From positions 1,922,043-1,986,042 of the forward strand of contig SSNP01000052.1 in assembly GCA_006937955.1 (NCBI GenBank): a stretch of DNA of 64,000 nucleotides, in the 5' to 3' direction. Positions 1-9,557 of the stretch are shown one piece after another. The notes beneath the pieces are model-generated. The model saw only the letters and a program-made list of their open reading frames with translations. It ran no database searches and was not told where the DNA came from. The position numbers and the translations under genes were made by a program. This DNA is from Pachypanchax playfairii (taxonomy: Eukaryota; Chordata; Actinopteri; Cyprinodontiformes; Aplocheilidae). Numbering within the stretch: position 1 is the first letter of the stretch; every line of letters begins with the position of its first letter.

Positions 1-545
1 TCCGGCTTCGGTGCGGTTTTTCCGCAAGCTACCACTCACATCTGCTCCGGATAGGGAGTGCGGCCAGCTCCGGTGCTGGGTGCGTAAAACGTCACCCGCG
101 AGAACAGAAGTTCACGTGGGTTATCGTTTTGTCGGGACTTCACACGAGAACACGTCCATTATTTAGCAAATGTTTGAAAATGTGTTGTGCTGCAGGCTTT
201 CGGGACCCTGTGTCACTGGGTGTGATGTAATGTTTACATTTCCTATTAGCGCGTGTGCTGTCTAAAAAGAAGAGTCAAGTTACAATTGTTTGTACACTCG
301 TTTATTTTGAAAAAAAACCGGATATTCAAGCCACACTTCCTGTATAGTTCGTCAGATTTCATCAAACTTGACGCGGATCGACTCCGGCGTCCGGAAAAAA
401 TTGAACCTTGCGGATTCTTTCCGTAGTGCCGTACGGCCCCCGTAACCGGACCCGCACCGCGCGGAGCTACTGTGAGCCTTCAAAAGGGATTTTAATCTAA
501 CGGAATACCGGACCGGATCTGGATGCAGTGTGAGCCCGGCGTAAA
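1..545. other. CpG-rich stretch, no gene recognised
   Basis: The first half kilobase is rich in CG dinucleotides and has no open frame that resembles a known protein. It could be a CpG-rich leader or promoter of the zinc-finger gene downstream, whose first exon I could not find, or part of an old repeat. Nothing more specific can be supported. Confidence 0.4.
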
Positions 546-547
546 AC

Positions 548-591
548 ATGCAGGATAGTGGCCCTCGAGGCCTGGAGTTTGATACACCTGC
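548..591. mobile_element. Terminal fragment of a palindromic hAT-type MITE
   Basis: These 44 bases match one arm of the intact element at 49920-50132 with only a few differences: they share the segment catgcaggatagtggccctc and then cctggagtttga. Only one arm is present, so the copy is truncated. The parent element is a near-perfect palindrome, so orientation cannot be assigned. Confidence 0.7.
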
Positions 592-904
592 CTTAAAACA
601 TGCTAAAATTTGTTAACGTAGCCACGTATTACAAAGAGTGCTTTACCGGGTTCATTTGTTGTTTCTGACAGGTCTGTGTCGCCCTCCTTCTCTGACACAA
701 GACCGTACACTTTTTCTTTCTTTTTTTTTTTTTCAGGGACCGTCCTGTCAGTTGCACTGATGGTCTGCACTGCAGACGCTGCAACTCATAGTTCTTTCTT
801 TTATTTGTGACATTGCTGCTGTGTCCACCAAATAAAATGTCTCTCCTAGCCCCCACTTCGCCCACTAGCACTTCAGTTTCAGTCTCTGTAAAGTTTTACT
901 TCTT

Positions 905-1203
905 TGATCTTTGGTTTACTCGACATATGTCCCATGTTCTTCATATGCATCAATATTCATGTCCTGCTTTGCATTGACCTTATATGGCCAGGTTTGGGCA
1001 TGTTCGGGGCAGTACATGAGCCAATTTCACATGCGCAAACTTCCAGGAAGAGTGTGATTTATAAAGGGGAAAGTGCTTACAACTGTGCGTACGCATGGTT
1101 TTATAAATCGGAATTTTTTTTGCTGTACGCAAACTTTTTGTTTTGGTCGTACGTACATTTTTAGTAGGGATTCTATGCAATGTTTTATAAATGAGACCCC
1201 AGG
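905..1203. repeat. CGTACG-rich interspersed repeat upstream of the zinc-finger exon
   Basis: The segment carries repeated TACGCA/CGTACG words and the phrase ttataaatgagacccc at its right end, a pattern that recurs in teleost repeats. It resembles a non-autonomous PIF/Harbinger-type element, but I cannot confirm termini or a target duplication. Its right part (1032 onward) is copied again at 2612 as part of the zinc-finger duplication. Confidence 0.4.
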
Positions 1204-1294
1204 TCTTTCCAAAACATCTTTAGATGCTTGAGAAGATTAAAGTGAAATGTTCTTTCTTATGGTTACATTCATAAGTTTTTGTTTGTCTGTCCAG

Positions 1295-2610
1295 AACTCC
1301 CACAGCATTATGTCCTGAAAGAGGAGGAAGTTCTTACTGACCCGCAGAACTGTAACCAGGAGAGAAGTTCCAGTTTGGAACAAGAGGAACCAGAACACCG
1401 ACAAGAAGAACTAGATGGTCTACAGATTAAAGATGAACAACAGGAACCTCAATGTTCACAGGAGGAATTAGAAGAACCAGAAGCTCCACCGATTTTAATG
1501 AAACAGGAGGATCTTGGTATCAGTCATGGTGAAGAGCAGCTTATACTGAAGCTGGAGACGGAAACTTTCATGGTGATTTCTGCTTATGAGGGAAGAGACC
1601 ACAATGAACCAGATATAAACAAGGACCAGCTCCTCTATCAGAACTGTCCTGAAGCTGAGAACCAGAATCAGGAAGAAAGCATAAATGAAAACTCAGAATC
1701 AAGTGAAGAAAAACAGCTGATAGAAAATCAGAGACGTCTACAAACCAGAGATCACAGAGACAGTGTAGACCATCCAAAACTAAAGAAGCCTTTCTCATGT
1801 CAGAGCTGTGGAAAAAGCTTCACTCTAAGAGGTTATCTACTCAGACACATAAGAACTCACACCAGTGAGAAACCTTTGCCATGCCAGACCTGTGGAAAAA
1901 AATTCAATCAGAGGGCTCATTTGCTACTTCACATTAAAACTCACACAGGTGAGGAGCCTTTCTCATGTGAGACCTGCAGAAAAAGTTTCACTCGGAAAGG
2001 AAATTTACTTCTTCACATGAGAACTCACACAGGTGAAAAGCCTTTCTCTTGTCAGACTTGTGGGAAAAGTTTCACTTCTAAAAATGATTTAAAAAATCAC
2101 ATGAAAACTCACACAGGGGAGAAGCCTTTTTCATGTCAGACCTGTGGAAAAAGTTTCACTTTTAAAAATGTTTTAAAAGATCACATGAGAATTCACACAG
2201 GTGAGAAACCTTTCTCATGTCAGACCTGTGGAAAAAGTTTCACTTTTAAAGGTGCTTTAACAAATCACATGAGAACTCACTCAGGTGAGAAGCCTTTCTT
2301 ATGTCAGACCTGTGGAAAAAGTTTTTGCCATAATGATCATTTAGCCAAGCACATGAGAACTCATACAGGTGAGAAGCCTTTCTCATGTCAGACCTGTGGA
2401 AAAAGGTTTATTCAAAAACACCATTTACTCTCTCACATAGATACTCACACAGGTGAGAAGCCTTTCTCATGTCAGACCTGTGGAAAATGTTTCAGTTATA
2501 GTAGTAAGTTACTCCTTCACATGAGAACTCACACAGGTGAGAAGCCTTTCTTATGTCAGACCTGTGGAAAAAGTTTCAGTTGTAAAAATGTTTTAACAAA
2601 TCACATAAGA
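1295..2610 (+). CDS. C2H2 zinc-finger protein, copy A, large 3' exon (truncated by gap)
   Basis: This looks like the main exon of a poly-C2H2 zinc-finger gene and likely encodes a nuclear DNA-binding protein. The frame has no ATG at its start. It opens behind a good splice acceptor (tttgtctgtccag, ending at 1294), so the first coding exon lies upstream and was not found. The N-terminal 165 or so residues are acidic and Glu/Gln-rich, typical of fish zinc-finger genes that lack KRAB. From 1789 come nine complete fingers of the CxxC-12-HxxxH type with TGEKP linkers, and a tenth that is cut by the N at 2611. Finger 1 is followed by a TSEKP linker and finger 2 by TGEEP. The family is clear, but no orthologue can be named and DNA targets are unknown. 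A near-identical copy follows at once (2875 onward), so this copy may be real or may be an assembly duplicate. Confidence 0.8.
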
Positions 2611-2611
2611 N
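2611..2611. other. Single-N assembly join
   Basis: One N sits exactly where copy A stops mid-finger and sequence identical to 1032 onward restarts. This marks a contig or gap join rather than a read-through sequence. Confidence 0.85.
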
Positions 2612-2874
2612 TGCGCAAACTTCCAGGAAGAGTGTGATTTATAAAGGGGAAAGTGCTTACAACTGTGCGTACGCATGGTTTTATAAATCGGAATTTTTTT
2701 TGCTGTACGCAAACTTTTTGTTTTGGTCGTACGTACATTTTTAGTAGGGATTCTATGCAATGTTTTATAAATGAGACCCCAGGTCTTTCCAAAACATCTT
2801 TAGATGCTTGAGAAGATTAAAGTGAAATGTTCTTTCTTATGGTTACATTCATAAGTTTTTGTTTGTCTGTCCAG

Positions 2875-4879
2875 AACTCCCACAGCATTATGTCCTGAAA
2901 GAGGAGGAAGTTCTTACTGACCCGCAGAACTGTAACCAGGAGAGAAGTTCCAGTTTGGAACAAGAGGAACCAGAACACCGACAAGAAGAACTAGATGGTC
3001 TACAGATTAAAGATGAACAACAGGAACCTCAATGTTCACAGGAGGAATTAGAAGAACCAGAAGCTCCACCGATTTTAATGAAACAGGAGGATCTTGGTAT
3101 CAGTCATGGTGAAGAGCAGCTTATACTGAAGCTGGAGACAGAAACTTTCATGGTGACTCCTGCTGATGAGGGAAGAGACCACAATGAACCAGATATAAAC
3201 AAGGACCAGCTCTTCTATCAGAACTGTCCTGAAGCTGAGAACCAGGATCAGGAAGAAAGCAGAAATGAAGACTCAGAATCAAGTGGAGAAAGACAGCTAA
3301 TAGAAAATCAGAGATGTCCACAAACCAGAGATCACAGAGACAGTGTAGACCATCCAAAAATAAAGAAGCCTTTCTCATGTCAGACCTGTGGAAAAAGCTT
3401 CACTCTAAGAGGTTATCTACTCAGACACATAAGAACTCACACCAGTGAGAAACCTTTGCCATGTCAAACCTGTGGAAAAAAATTCAATCAGAGGGCTCAT
3501 TTGCTACTTCACATTAAAACTCACACAGGTAAGGAGCCTTTCTCATGTGAGTCGTGCAGAAAAAGTTTCACTCAGAAATGAAATTTACTTCTTCACATTA
3601 GAACTCACACAGGTGAAAAGCCTTTCTCTTGTCAGACTTGTGGGAAAAGTTTCACTTCTAAAAATGTTTTAAAAAATCACATTAAAACTCACACAGGGAA
3701 GAAGCCTTTTTCATGTCAGACCTGTGGAAAAAGTTTCACTTTTAAAAATGTTTTAAAAGATCACATGAGAATTCACACAGGTGAGAAGCCTTTTTCATGT
3801 CAGACCTGTGGAAAAAGTTTCACTTTTAAAGGTGTTTTAACAAATCACATGAGAACTCACACATGTGAGAAGCCTTTCTTATGTCAGACCTGTGGAAAAA
3901 GTTTCACTTTTAAAGGTGTTTTAACAAATCACATGAGAACTCACACATGTGAGAAGCCTTTCTTATGTCAGACCTGTGGAAAAAGTTTCACTTTTAAAGG
4001 TGTTTTAACAAATCACATGAGAACTCACACAGGAGAGAAGCCTTTCTTATGTCAGACCTGTGGGAAAAGGTTTAGTCTAAAACATCATTTACACAATCAC
4101 ATAAATACTCACACAGGTGAGAAGCCTTTCTCATGTCAGACCTGTGGAAAAAGCTTCAATTTTAAAAATGATTTAAAAAATCACATGAGAACTCACACAG
4201 GTGAGAAGCCTTACTCATGTCAGACCTGTGGAAAAAGCTTCACTTTTAAACATGTTTTAACAAATCACATGGGAACTCACACAGGTGAGAAGCCTTTCTC
4301 ATGTCAGACCTGTGGAAAAAGCTTCACTTGTAAAAATGTTTTAATAGATCACATGAGAACTCACACAGTTAAGAAACCTTTCTCATGTCAGACCTGTGGA
4401 AAAAGCTTCAGTCGAAGCGGTAGTTTACTCCTTCACATGAGAACTCACACAGGTGAGAAGCCTTTCTCATGTCAGACCTGTGGAAAAAGCTTCAGTCGAA
4501 GCAGTAGTTTACTCCTTCACATGAGAACTCACACAGGTGAGAAGCCTTTCTCATGTCAGACCTGTGGAAAAAGCTTCAGTCAAAGCGGTAGTTTACTCCT
4601 TCACATGAGAACTCACACAGGACAGAAGCCTTTCTGATGTCAGACCTGTGGAAAAAGGTTTATTCAAAAACATCATTTACTCACATGAATACTCACACAG
4701 GACAGAAGCCTTTCTCATGTCAGACCTGTGGAAAAAGGTTAATTCAAAAACATCATTTACTCTCTCACATGAATACTCACAGGTGAGAAGCCTTTCTCAT
4801 GTCTTACCTGTGGAAAAAGCTTAACTTGTAAAAATGTTTTAATAAATCATTTGAGAACTCACACAGGTGAGAAGGTGTA
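2875..4879 (+). pseudogene. C2H2 zinc-finger protein, copy B, broken by in-frame stops
   Basis: This is the second copy of the zinc-finger exon, with the same acceptor (ending at 2874) and the same acidic N-terminal region. An in-frame TGA at 3579-3581 falls in finger 3, where copy A has GGA. The same frame then stays open through fingers 4-15. A second TGA at 4635-4637 replaces the usual TCA of the next finger. Beyond it, up to about 4879, are three more finger relics with frame damage and lost bases. Fingers 6-8 have identical recognition helices, and fingers 13-15 are near-identical, which suggests recent unequal exchange. If both stops are real the protein would have only two complete fingers. 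If 3579 is an error or a polymorphism, the product would have 15 fingers. Confidence 0.75.
3786..4037 (+). repeat. Three tandem 84-bp zinc-finger units
   Basis: Three successive 84-bp units encode fingers with the same helix (FKGVLTNH), and two share the unusual TCEKP linker in place of TGEKP. Near-identity at the DNA level points to recent tandem amplification inside the finger array. Confidence 0.85.
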
Positions 4880-4922
4880 ATTTTTTTAATCCTGTAACAT
4901 TCTCATTTGTTGGTGTTTGTAA

Positions 4923-4933
4923 AATAAAATAAA
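4923..4933 (+). terminator. Overlapping AATAAA polyadenylation signals
   Basis: Two overlapping AATAAA hexamers lie about 45 bases after the last finger relic, in the position expected for the 3' end of the zinc-finger transcript. There is no direct evidence of use. Confidence 0.5.
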
Positions 4934-5232
4934 GTTTGCAGACCCTAAAAAGCAAGTGTTCATGTATGTGGATGTAACGCAACAAAGGAGTTGAATGAGC
5001 AAAAATCAGATTTTGTAATTAGGAAGTTTTATTATTTTTATTGATCTAATACTATTTGAACTACTTTAAATCGCAAAAAAACAGACATTTGATGAACAAA
5101 TAAAGACAAAAAAATGACCTAACTAGATGTTATAAATGATGCATCAGTCCTCCAATACTGGCCTACACCAATAGCTAATTGACAATTCTATGTTTTTCAG
5201 AAAATTTGAGGAAGTAAATATATTTCTCCACT

Positions 5233-5577
5233 TTGTTGACAACAGCTCACAGTCCAATTCTGATGAGTTCTACAAACCGAGGTCAGTCTTGGATGTACTG
5301 GAGGAGGGGTTTGTTGAAGAAAGGAGTTTTGAAGAATTTCAAGCAATCTAGGGACAGATTCGATTCAAGGTCCACAATCAGGCAAACAATACACACTGAA
5401 GACCCAAGGCTTTGGTTTTTTTCAAAGTGTGGGTTAGTGATGGTTTGCTCAGGGTACATGTACAGGTTCAAGCTTTACCAGGATGCTAGTGGTGGAGTAA
5501 GTGTTGTGGGTGTGTTGGGAATGGCTCCAGAGGTGGTTTTTCACCTATGTAGTGATATACACCACAATGGCCACAGG
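5233..5577 (+). pseudogene. piggyBac-like transposase relic, middle part
   Basis: An open segment reads through a pattern typical of piggyBac-derived (PGBD) transposases: a basic stretch, then a beta-strand region ending in SGYMYRFKLYQDASGG, similar to the family's SGY-x-FELYQGK block, then a hydrophobic stretch. The frame is lost at 5578 where a hAT-type element interrupts it. A second piece lies at 6601 onward, but the residues that should link the two are missing, so this is a decayed copy and not an intact gene. Assignment rests on motif pattern only. Confidence 0.55.
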
Positions 5578-5585
5578 GTTTTTTT

Positions 5586-6570
5586 AGGGATGTCACGATC
5601 AACTTTTTTTGCCCACGAGTCTGAGTCATTTGATTTTGAGTATCTACCGATACCGAGTCCTGATCTGATCTATAATACATTTTAAAAAATTAAAAGGAGC
5701 AAATAAACAGATCCAGGATGTTCCTTATTTTGTATTTTAATTCACCCTATTTTAATATGTAGCTGCAGGGACAGGACAGCCTTCAGTCCTGAGACTGGGG
5801 TTTCCCCTGGGCTTCCTCCCAGTGGGGAGTCATGAAGTTGTTACTTGCAAGTAAAAACGAACACGACGAGAACGCATTCCTGTACTATGAGCACACAAAC
5901 CGGTGGACAGACAATACGTTATTAAAAAAAACAACGTTTTATGAAAATGTCCACTTCCTGAACAAGTTTAAAATAATGTCATAGGGATTTATTTTGACTG
6001 TAAAGTAAAACTGGGAGTCATACTAATGTGGCTAGCAAAGCTAGTGGAGCTAACGGGGCAACATTCTCAACACAACATCGACCGAGCCAATTAAAAAAGC
6101 TTACCTCGAAGAAAATGTACACATCGAGGCTTTTATATATAACTTTATTTATTGTTTTTTATATGTGTGGGAAGGGTGGGAATGTGGGTTATATGGGGTC
6201 ATTTTAATTTGTCAAGCACTTTGTGTTGCTTTTTGGGCATGAAAAGTGCTATATAAATAAATAAAGTTTGAGTATAACATTTTTCCAACTGTTGTGTAGA
6301 CTACAGGACTGTTATTAGTCACGTTCACATTTTAACACACATTACGGTCGTCATGGAAATGCGTTGCCCCTTAAAATGGCAGCTGCGGGTTGCGAGGGAA
6401 AGTGTCCCGGATACTGACGTCACGGGAAAAGGTTTATAGATGCGTTAAAAAATATTGAGAATATATACATATATGTCCGAGTCCTGATTGGGAGGTAACG
6501 TCCGATTCCAATCGAGTACTACGGAATCGGGTCCGATTTCCAATCACGTGATCGGATCTGGACATCCCTA
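5586..6570. mobile_element. hAT-type non-autonomous DNA transposon
   Basis: The ends are inverted: agggatgtcacgatc on the left and gatcggatctggacatccct on the right. The 8-bp word GTTTTTTT flanks both sides (5578-5585 and 6571-6578), the length expected of a hAT target duplication, though its low complexity weakens the point. There is no transposase. It sits between two pieces of the piggyBac-like relic and is therefore younger than it. Confidence 0.7.
6130..6280 (+). repeat. Non-LTR retroelement 3' tail nested in the hAT element
   Basis: The phrase caagcactttg...gtgctatataaataaataaagtt is the standard 3' end of several teleost LINE/SINE families. It lies inside the hAT element and is a third layer of insertion. 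Confidence 0.5.
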
Positions 6571-6600
6571 GTTTTTTTCTTTTCTTTTTTTTGGACTATT

Positions 6601-7030
6601 TTTTTTTTGCTCAACATGGGTGATGTGGATTTGCTGGACCAGTGTCTGGCTATCTATACCAAGAGAAGAAAAAATAAGAGGTGGTACATGTGCATATCAA
6701 ATTTTTTTGGATCTGGTATGTGTGAATGCATGGTGGTTTTACCAGAGAAAAAAATGCAACAGAATCAGATCTTTTGAGTTTTAAAACATCAATAGCACAA
6801 GGACTGATCAATGCAGGGTCTATGACATACAGTTGCAGGGGAAGGCTAAGCCTGACCCAGACTCTAAAGAGAAGGGAGCAGGTAAATACTGTCTGAGGTG
6901 CAGTATGGGATCAGGCAGTGCTAGCTAAGAAGCGCACCCATCAAGTATGCCATGAGATGCTGCTCAGAGAGGTACCCAAGGAAGACCAGATTCAACTGTG
7001 TCACGTCATGTCTCACTCTGTCCCCACTGC
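6601..7030 (+). pseudogene. piggyBac-like transposase relic, C-terminal part
   Basis: Right after the hAT insertion a frame reads GDVDLLDQCLAIYTKRRKNK followed by RWYM. This is a good match to the piggyBac family block around the third catalytic aspartate (G-x-D-x-x-D, then Y-x-x-x-R-K-x-x-R-W). The frame is broken soon after, and weaker, shifted similarity extends to about 7030. Together with 5233-5577 it marks one decayed piggyBac-like copy on the plus strand. Confidence 0.65.
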
Positions 7031-7154
7031 TTTAAAGGCTTTCACTCAAAATAGAGAAGTTATTCGAAAAAAATCAATTAGCTTGAAATATTTAATAGGT
7101 CTTACATTACATCTTGAATTTTTCCATGTTTCCTGTATAATAGTATTGCTGTAA

Positions 7155-7960
7155 GATCATTTTCTAATTTGAAACATTTTAAAAATATGTTTGTTGTTTG
7201 TTCCTTTTTTGTGCACTGTCCACATGTGTGGACAGTAAAATAACTTCTATATAGAATCATATTTTTAAAAAATTCAAAAGGATCTTTATTTTTGGGCTTA
7301 AAGAGGAATAAAATCCAAATGACCATTTTTTTATAATGCATGCATGAAAGGGTTAATTAGACTTTTTGTTATTCAGATTTACTTTATCACCCATAACATG
7401 TAAATATTTAACTTTAGTTTTGGGAATGTATTTTATGTTCTGGACACAAAATATTTCAATGTGTTTTTAGATTTATATTGTTTTTTTTGTGAATAGAGTA
7501 AAAAGTATTTTGAAGATTATGTGATTATTTTTGTTCTGAGTTTTGTACATTAAATTAGAGAAGCATTACAATGACAAATATCTTTAAGAGTTGATCCTTT
7601 GGAGCTACAAAAAGGTTCTGTAGTTTTTTGTGTGGCTTGACGGTGGTGCTGATCTCCGTACCCGTTCTGTTACTCTGATGTATGACAGCATTATTGTGTT
7701 GTTCTGTTTATCTTCTGAATTTTCTTTAACATGTTAAAGACTAACGTCAAGTGACCAGATAAAAGTTGGACTCACATCTGTAGGTCAGAGTGTTTTAACA
7801 CAGTCACTGTCTGAGTGAATCTTCCTAATTTGATGATTTCATAATGAGCCTTTAACAAATTATTTTTACAAGGGGTGTATTTTTGTTTTGTTTGCATGGT
7901 GCAAATTCTGTAATGACAAAACCAAACATTTGTTGATTTACTGGTGCTCTATTACAGTAC
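7155..7960. other. AT-rich intergenic spacer, nothing recognised
   Basis: No open frame with similarity to a known family, no RNA gene and no clear repeat could be identified. It separates the transposon cluster from the 3' end of inpp5k. Confidence 0.5.
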
Positions 7961-9056
7961 AGTTTTTATTGATATCCAATTAAAACACAGTAACCAAACT
8001 TGGCTGATAAATAACTTATTCCAGCAGGCAAATATTAACATTCAGATAAAGGCCAAAGTTTAGAAAAGAAATATTTATCTAAAATCTTTACAATGAAAAA
8101 TATCTCTTCAGGTGATTTATATAATATATATATTTATATATTAGTTATTCTATCAAATTAAGCAGCCTATTTTCAATCAGTCATCTTAAAGGCACTTGAT
8201 GAAGAAAAGAAAAAAAAGTTTCAATGTTATTTTAAAACTCTGAAAATCATTTAAGATCTAAGAGTCAGAAAGATGAATTGAGCCAAAAACAACGAGCTCC
8301 TCCGAAAAGCTTAACAATCCAGATGTTTTAAAGTTCGGATGGAATGATTAAAGTTCTTCTGCATCCTGGAAAAAGTCTTTTCCCAGAATTCTATCTGGTA
8401 ACATTTACTCATCTATATGAACAATTTAAATATAAAACATGTGAAAACACAGACTCCAGCAATACAGCACATGCACGCACACACACTGAACCAGGAACAG
8501 GCGCACAGTGACGGACGGACCTTTCACTGATATGAAGCAGAAACAACAGTTACTAAATAATTCCTTTCCTTTTTCAGCTCTTGCTCACATTCGCTTTTAC
8601 AACATGCAAATGAGCATCGCACAGCAACAAAATTGATATTTACACGCGGTGCCTGAATAGATGTTACCATGGTAACCATGTAAACTAAACAGGCAAATGA
8701 GCCTTCTTCATTTTCTGGCATCCAAACAGAAACAGAGCTGATTCCGTCCAGCAGCCGGCTTGAGGAGTTTCTACAGCAGCTGTTACCGTCTGTCACGTCT
8801 GATCAACAGCTCTACGATATCACTGATCAATTCATCAAAATGAAACACACAGTACAAGATGACTGATCAATCCCTGTAAGACCAGTCAGAACAGGAAAAC
8901 TACTGACCACAGAGGACGGAAGATAACCACCGTCTGAAGTAACGAGTTACAGTATGAGCGTGTTCATCTATTCTTAATGGAGGTCAGGAAATGACATCAT
9001 TGTTAAACAAACCAACTAGTTCTATCTCAGTTTAAACATCTGGGACTTCAGACAGA
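7961..9056 (-). other. inpp5k: Probable 3' UTR of inpp5k
   Basis: The stop codon of inpp5k is at 9057-9059. Continuing on the minus strand, the first convincing AATAAA signal (tttatt on the plus strand, about 7966-7971) is about 1.1 kb away. No other gene intervenes. The exact end is an inference. Confidence 0.45.
8663..8676. promoter_or_regulatory. Perfect palindromic X-box-like RFX site
   Basis: GTTACCATGGTAAC is a perfect 14-bp palindrome with the form of an RFX-dimer X-box (GTnRCC then RGYAAC, no spacer). It lies in the probable 3' UTR or downstream flank of inpp5k. Occupancy is unknown. Confidence 0.45.
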
Positions 9057-9484
9057 TTAATTTAGAACATTTTTGCTTGATGTGGTTCTGTCGAGTCCGT
9101 TGATCCTCTCAGGAAGCAGCCCTTCCTCAATGGCTACCCTGGACTCAAGAATCTGAGAGAGAGAAGAAGTCAAATTAATTAATTAAATAAGACAAACCAT
9201 AAAACACATTAGAGTCCAGTCTTCTTCTCTACATTGATTCAGTTCATTGAGGTTTGCAGGTATTTGTTTCTGCACAGTGAGCTTAAGCTCTGGTCACGAT
9301 GACCTGGAAGAACACGCTGTTCATGTCCTACAACAACAACAAACTTTATTTATAAAGAGCTTTTCAAACAAAGTTTATCAAAGTGCTTTACAGATTTAAA
9401 ATGACCCCACAACCCCCTAATCCCCCCTTTAAAAAACCAAAAATAAAATAAAATAAAACCCCCGTCCCAACCCAACCCATCGAC

Positions 9485-9557
<73 letters not shown>

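Larger units (their letters stand above)
1032..4190 (+). repeat. Direct duplication, offset 1580 bp
   Basis: Bases 1032-2610 and 2612-4190 align at a constant offset of 1580. By eye the first 500 bases are practically identical, including the upstream repeat and the splice acceptor. Differences appear from about 1560 (3140) onward, and in the finger array the two copies diverge in finger type. Confidence 0.85.

Noticed and set aside
2601..2792. Minus-strand frame across the N
   Set aside because: It spans the assembly join and repeats the frame at 1027-1212; an artefact.
9350..9553. Open frame of repeated Cys-Val residues
   Set aside because: It is only the translation of the AC microsatellite.
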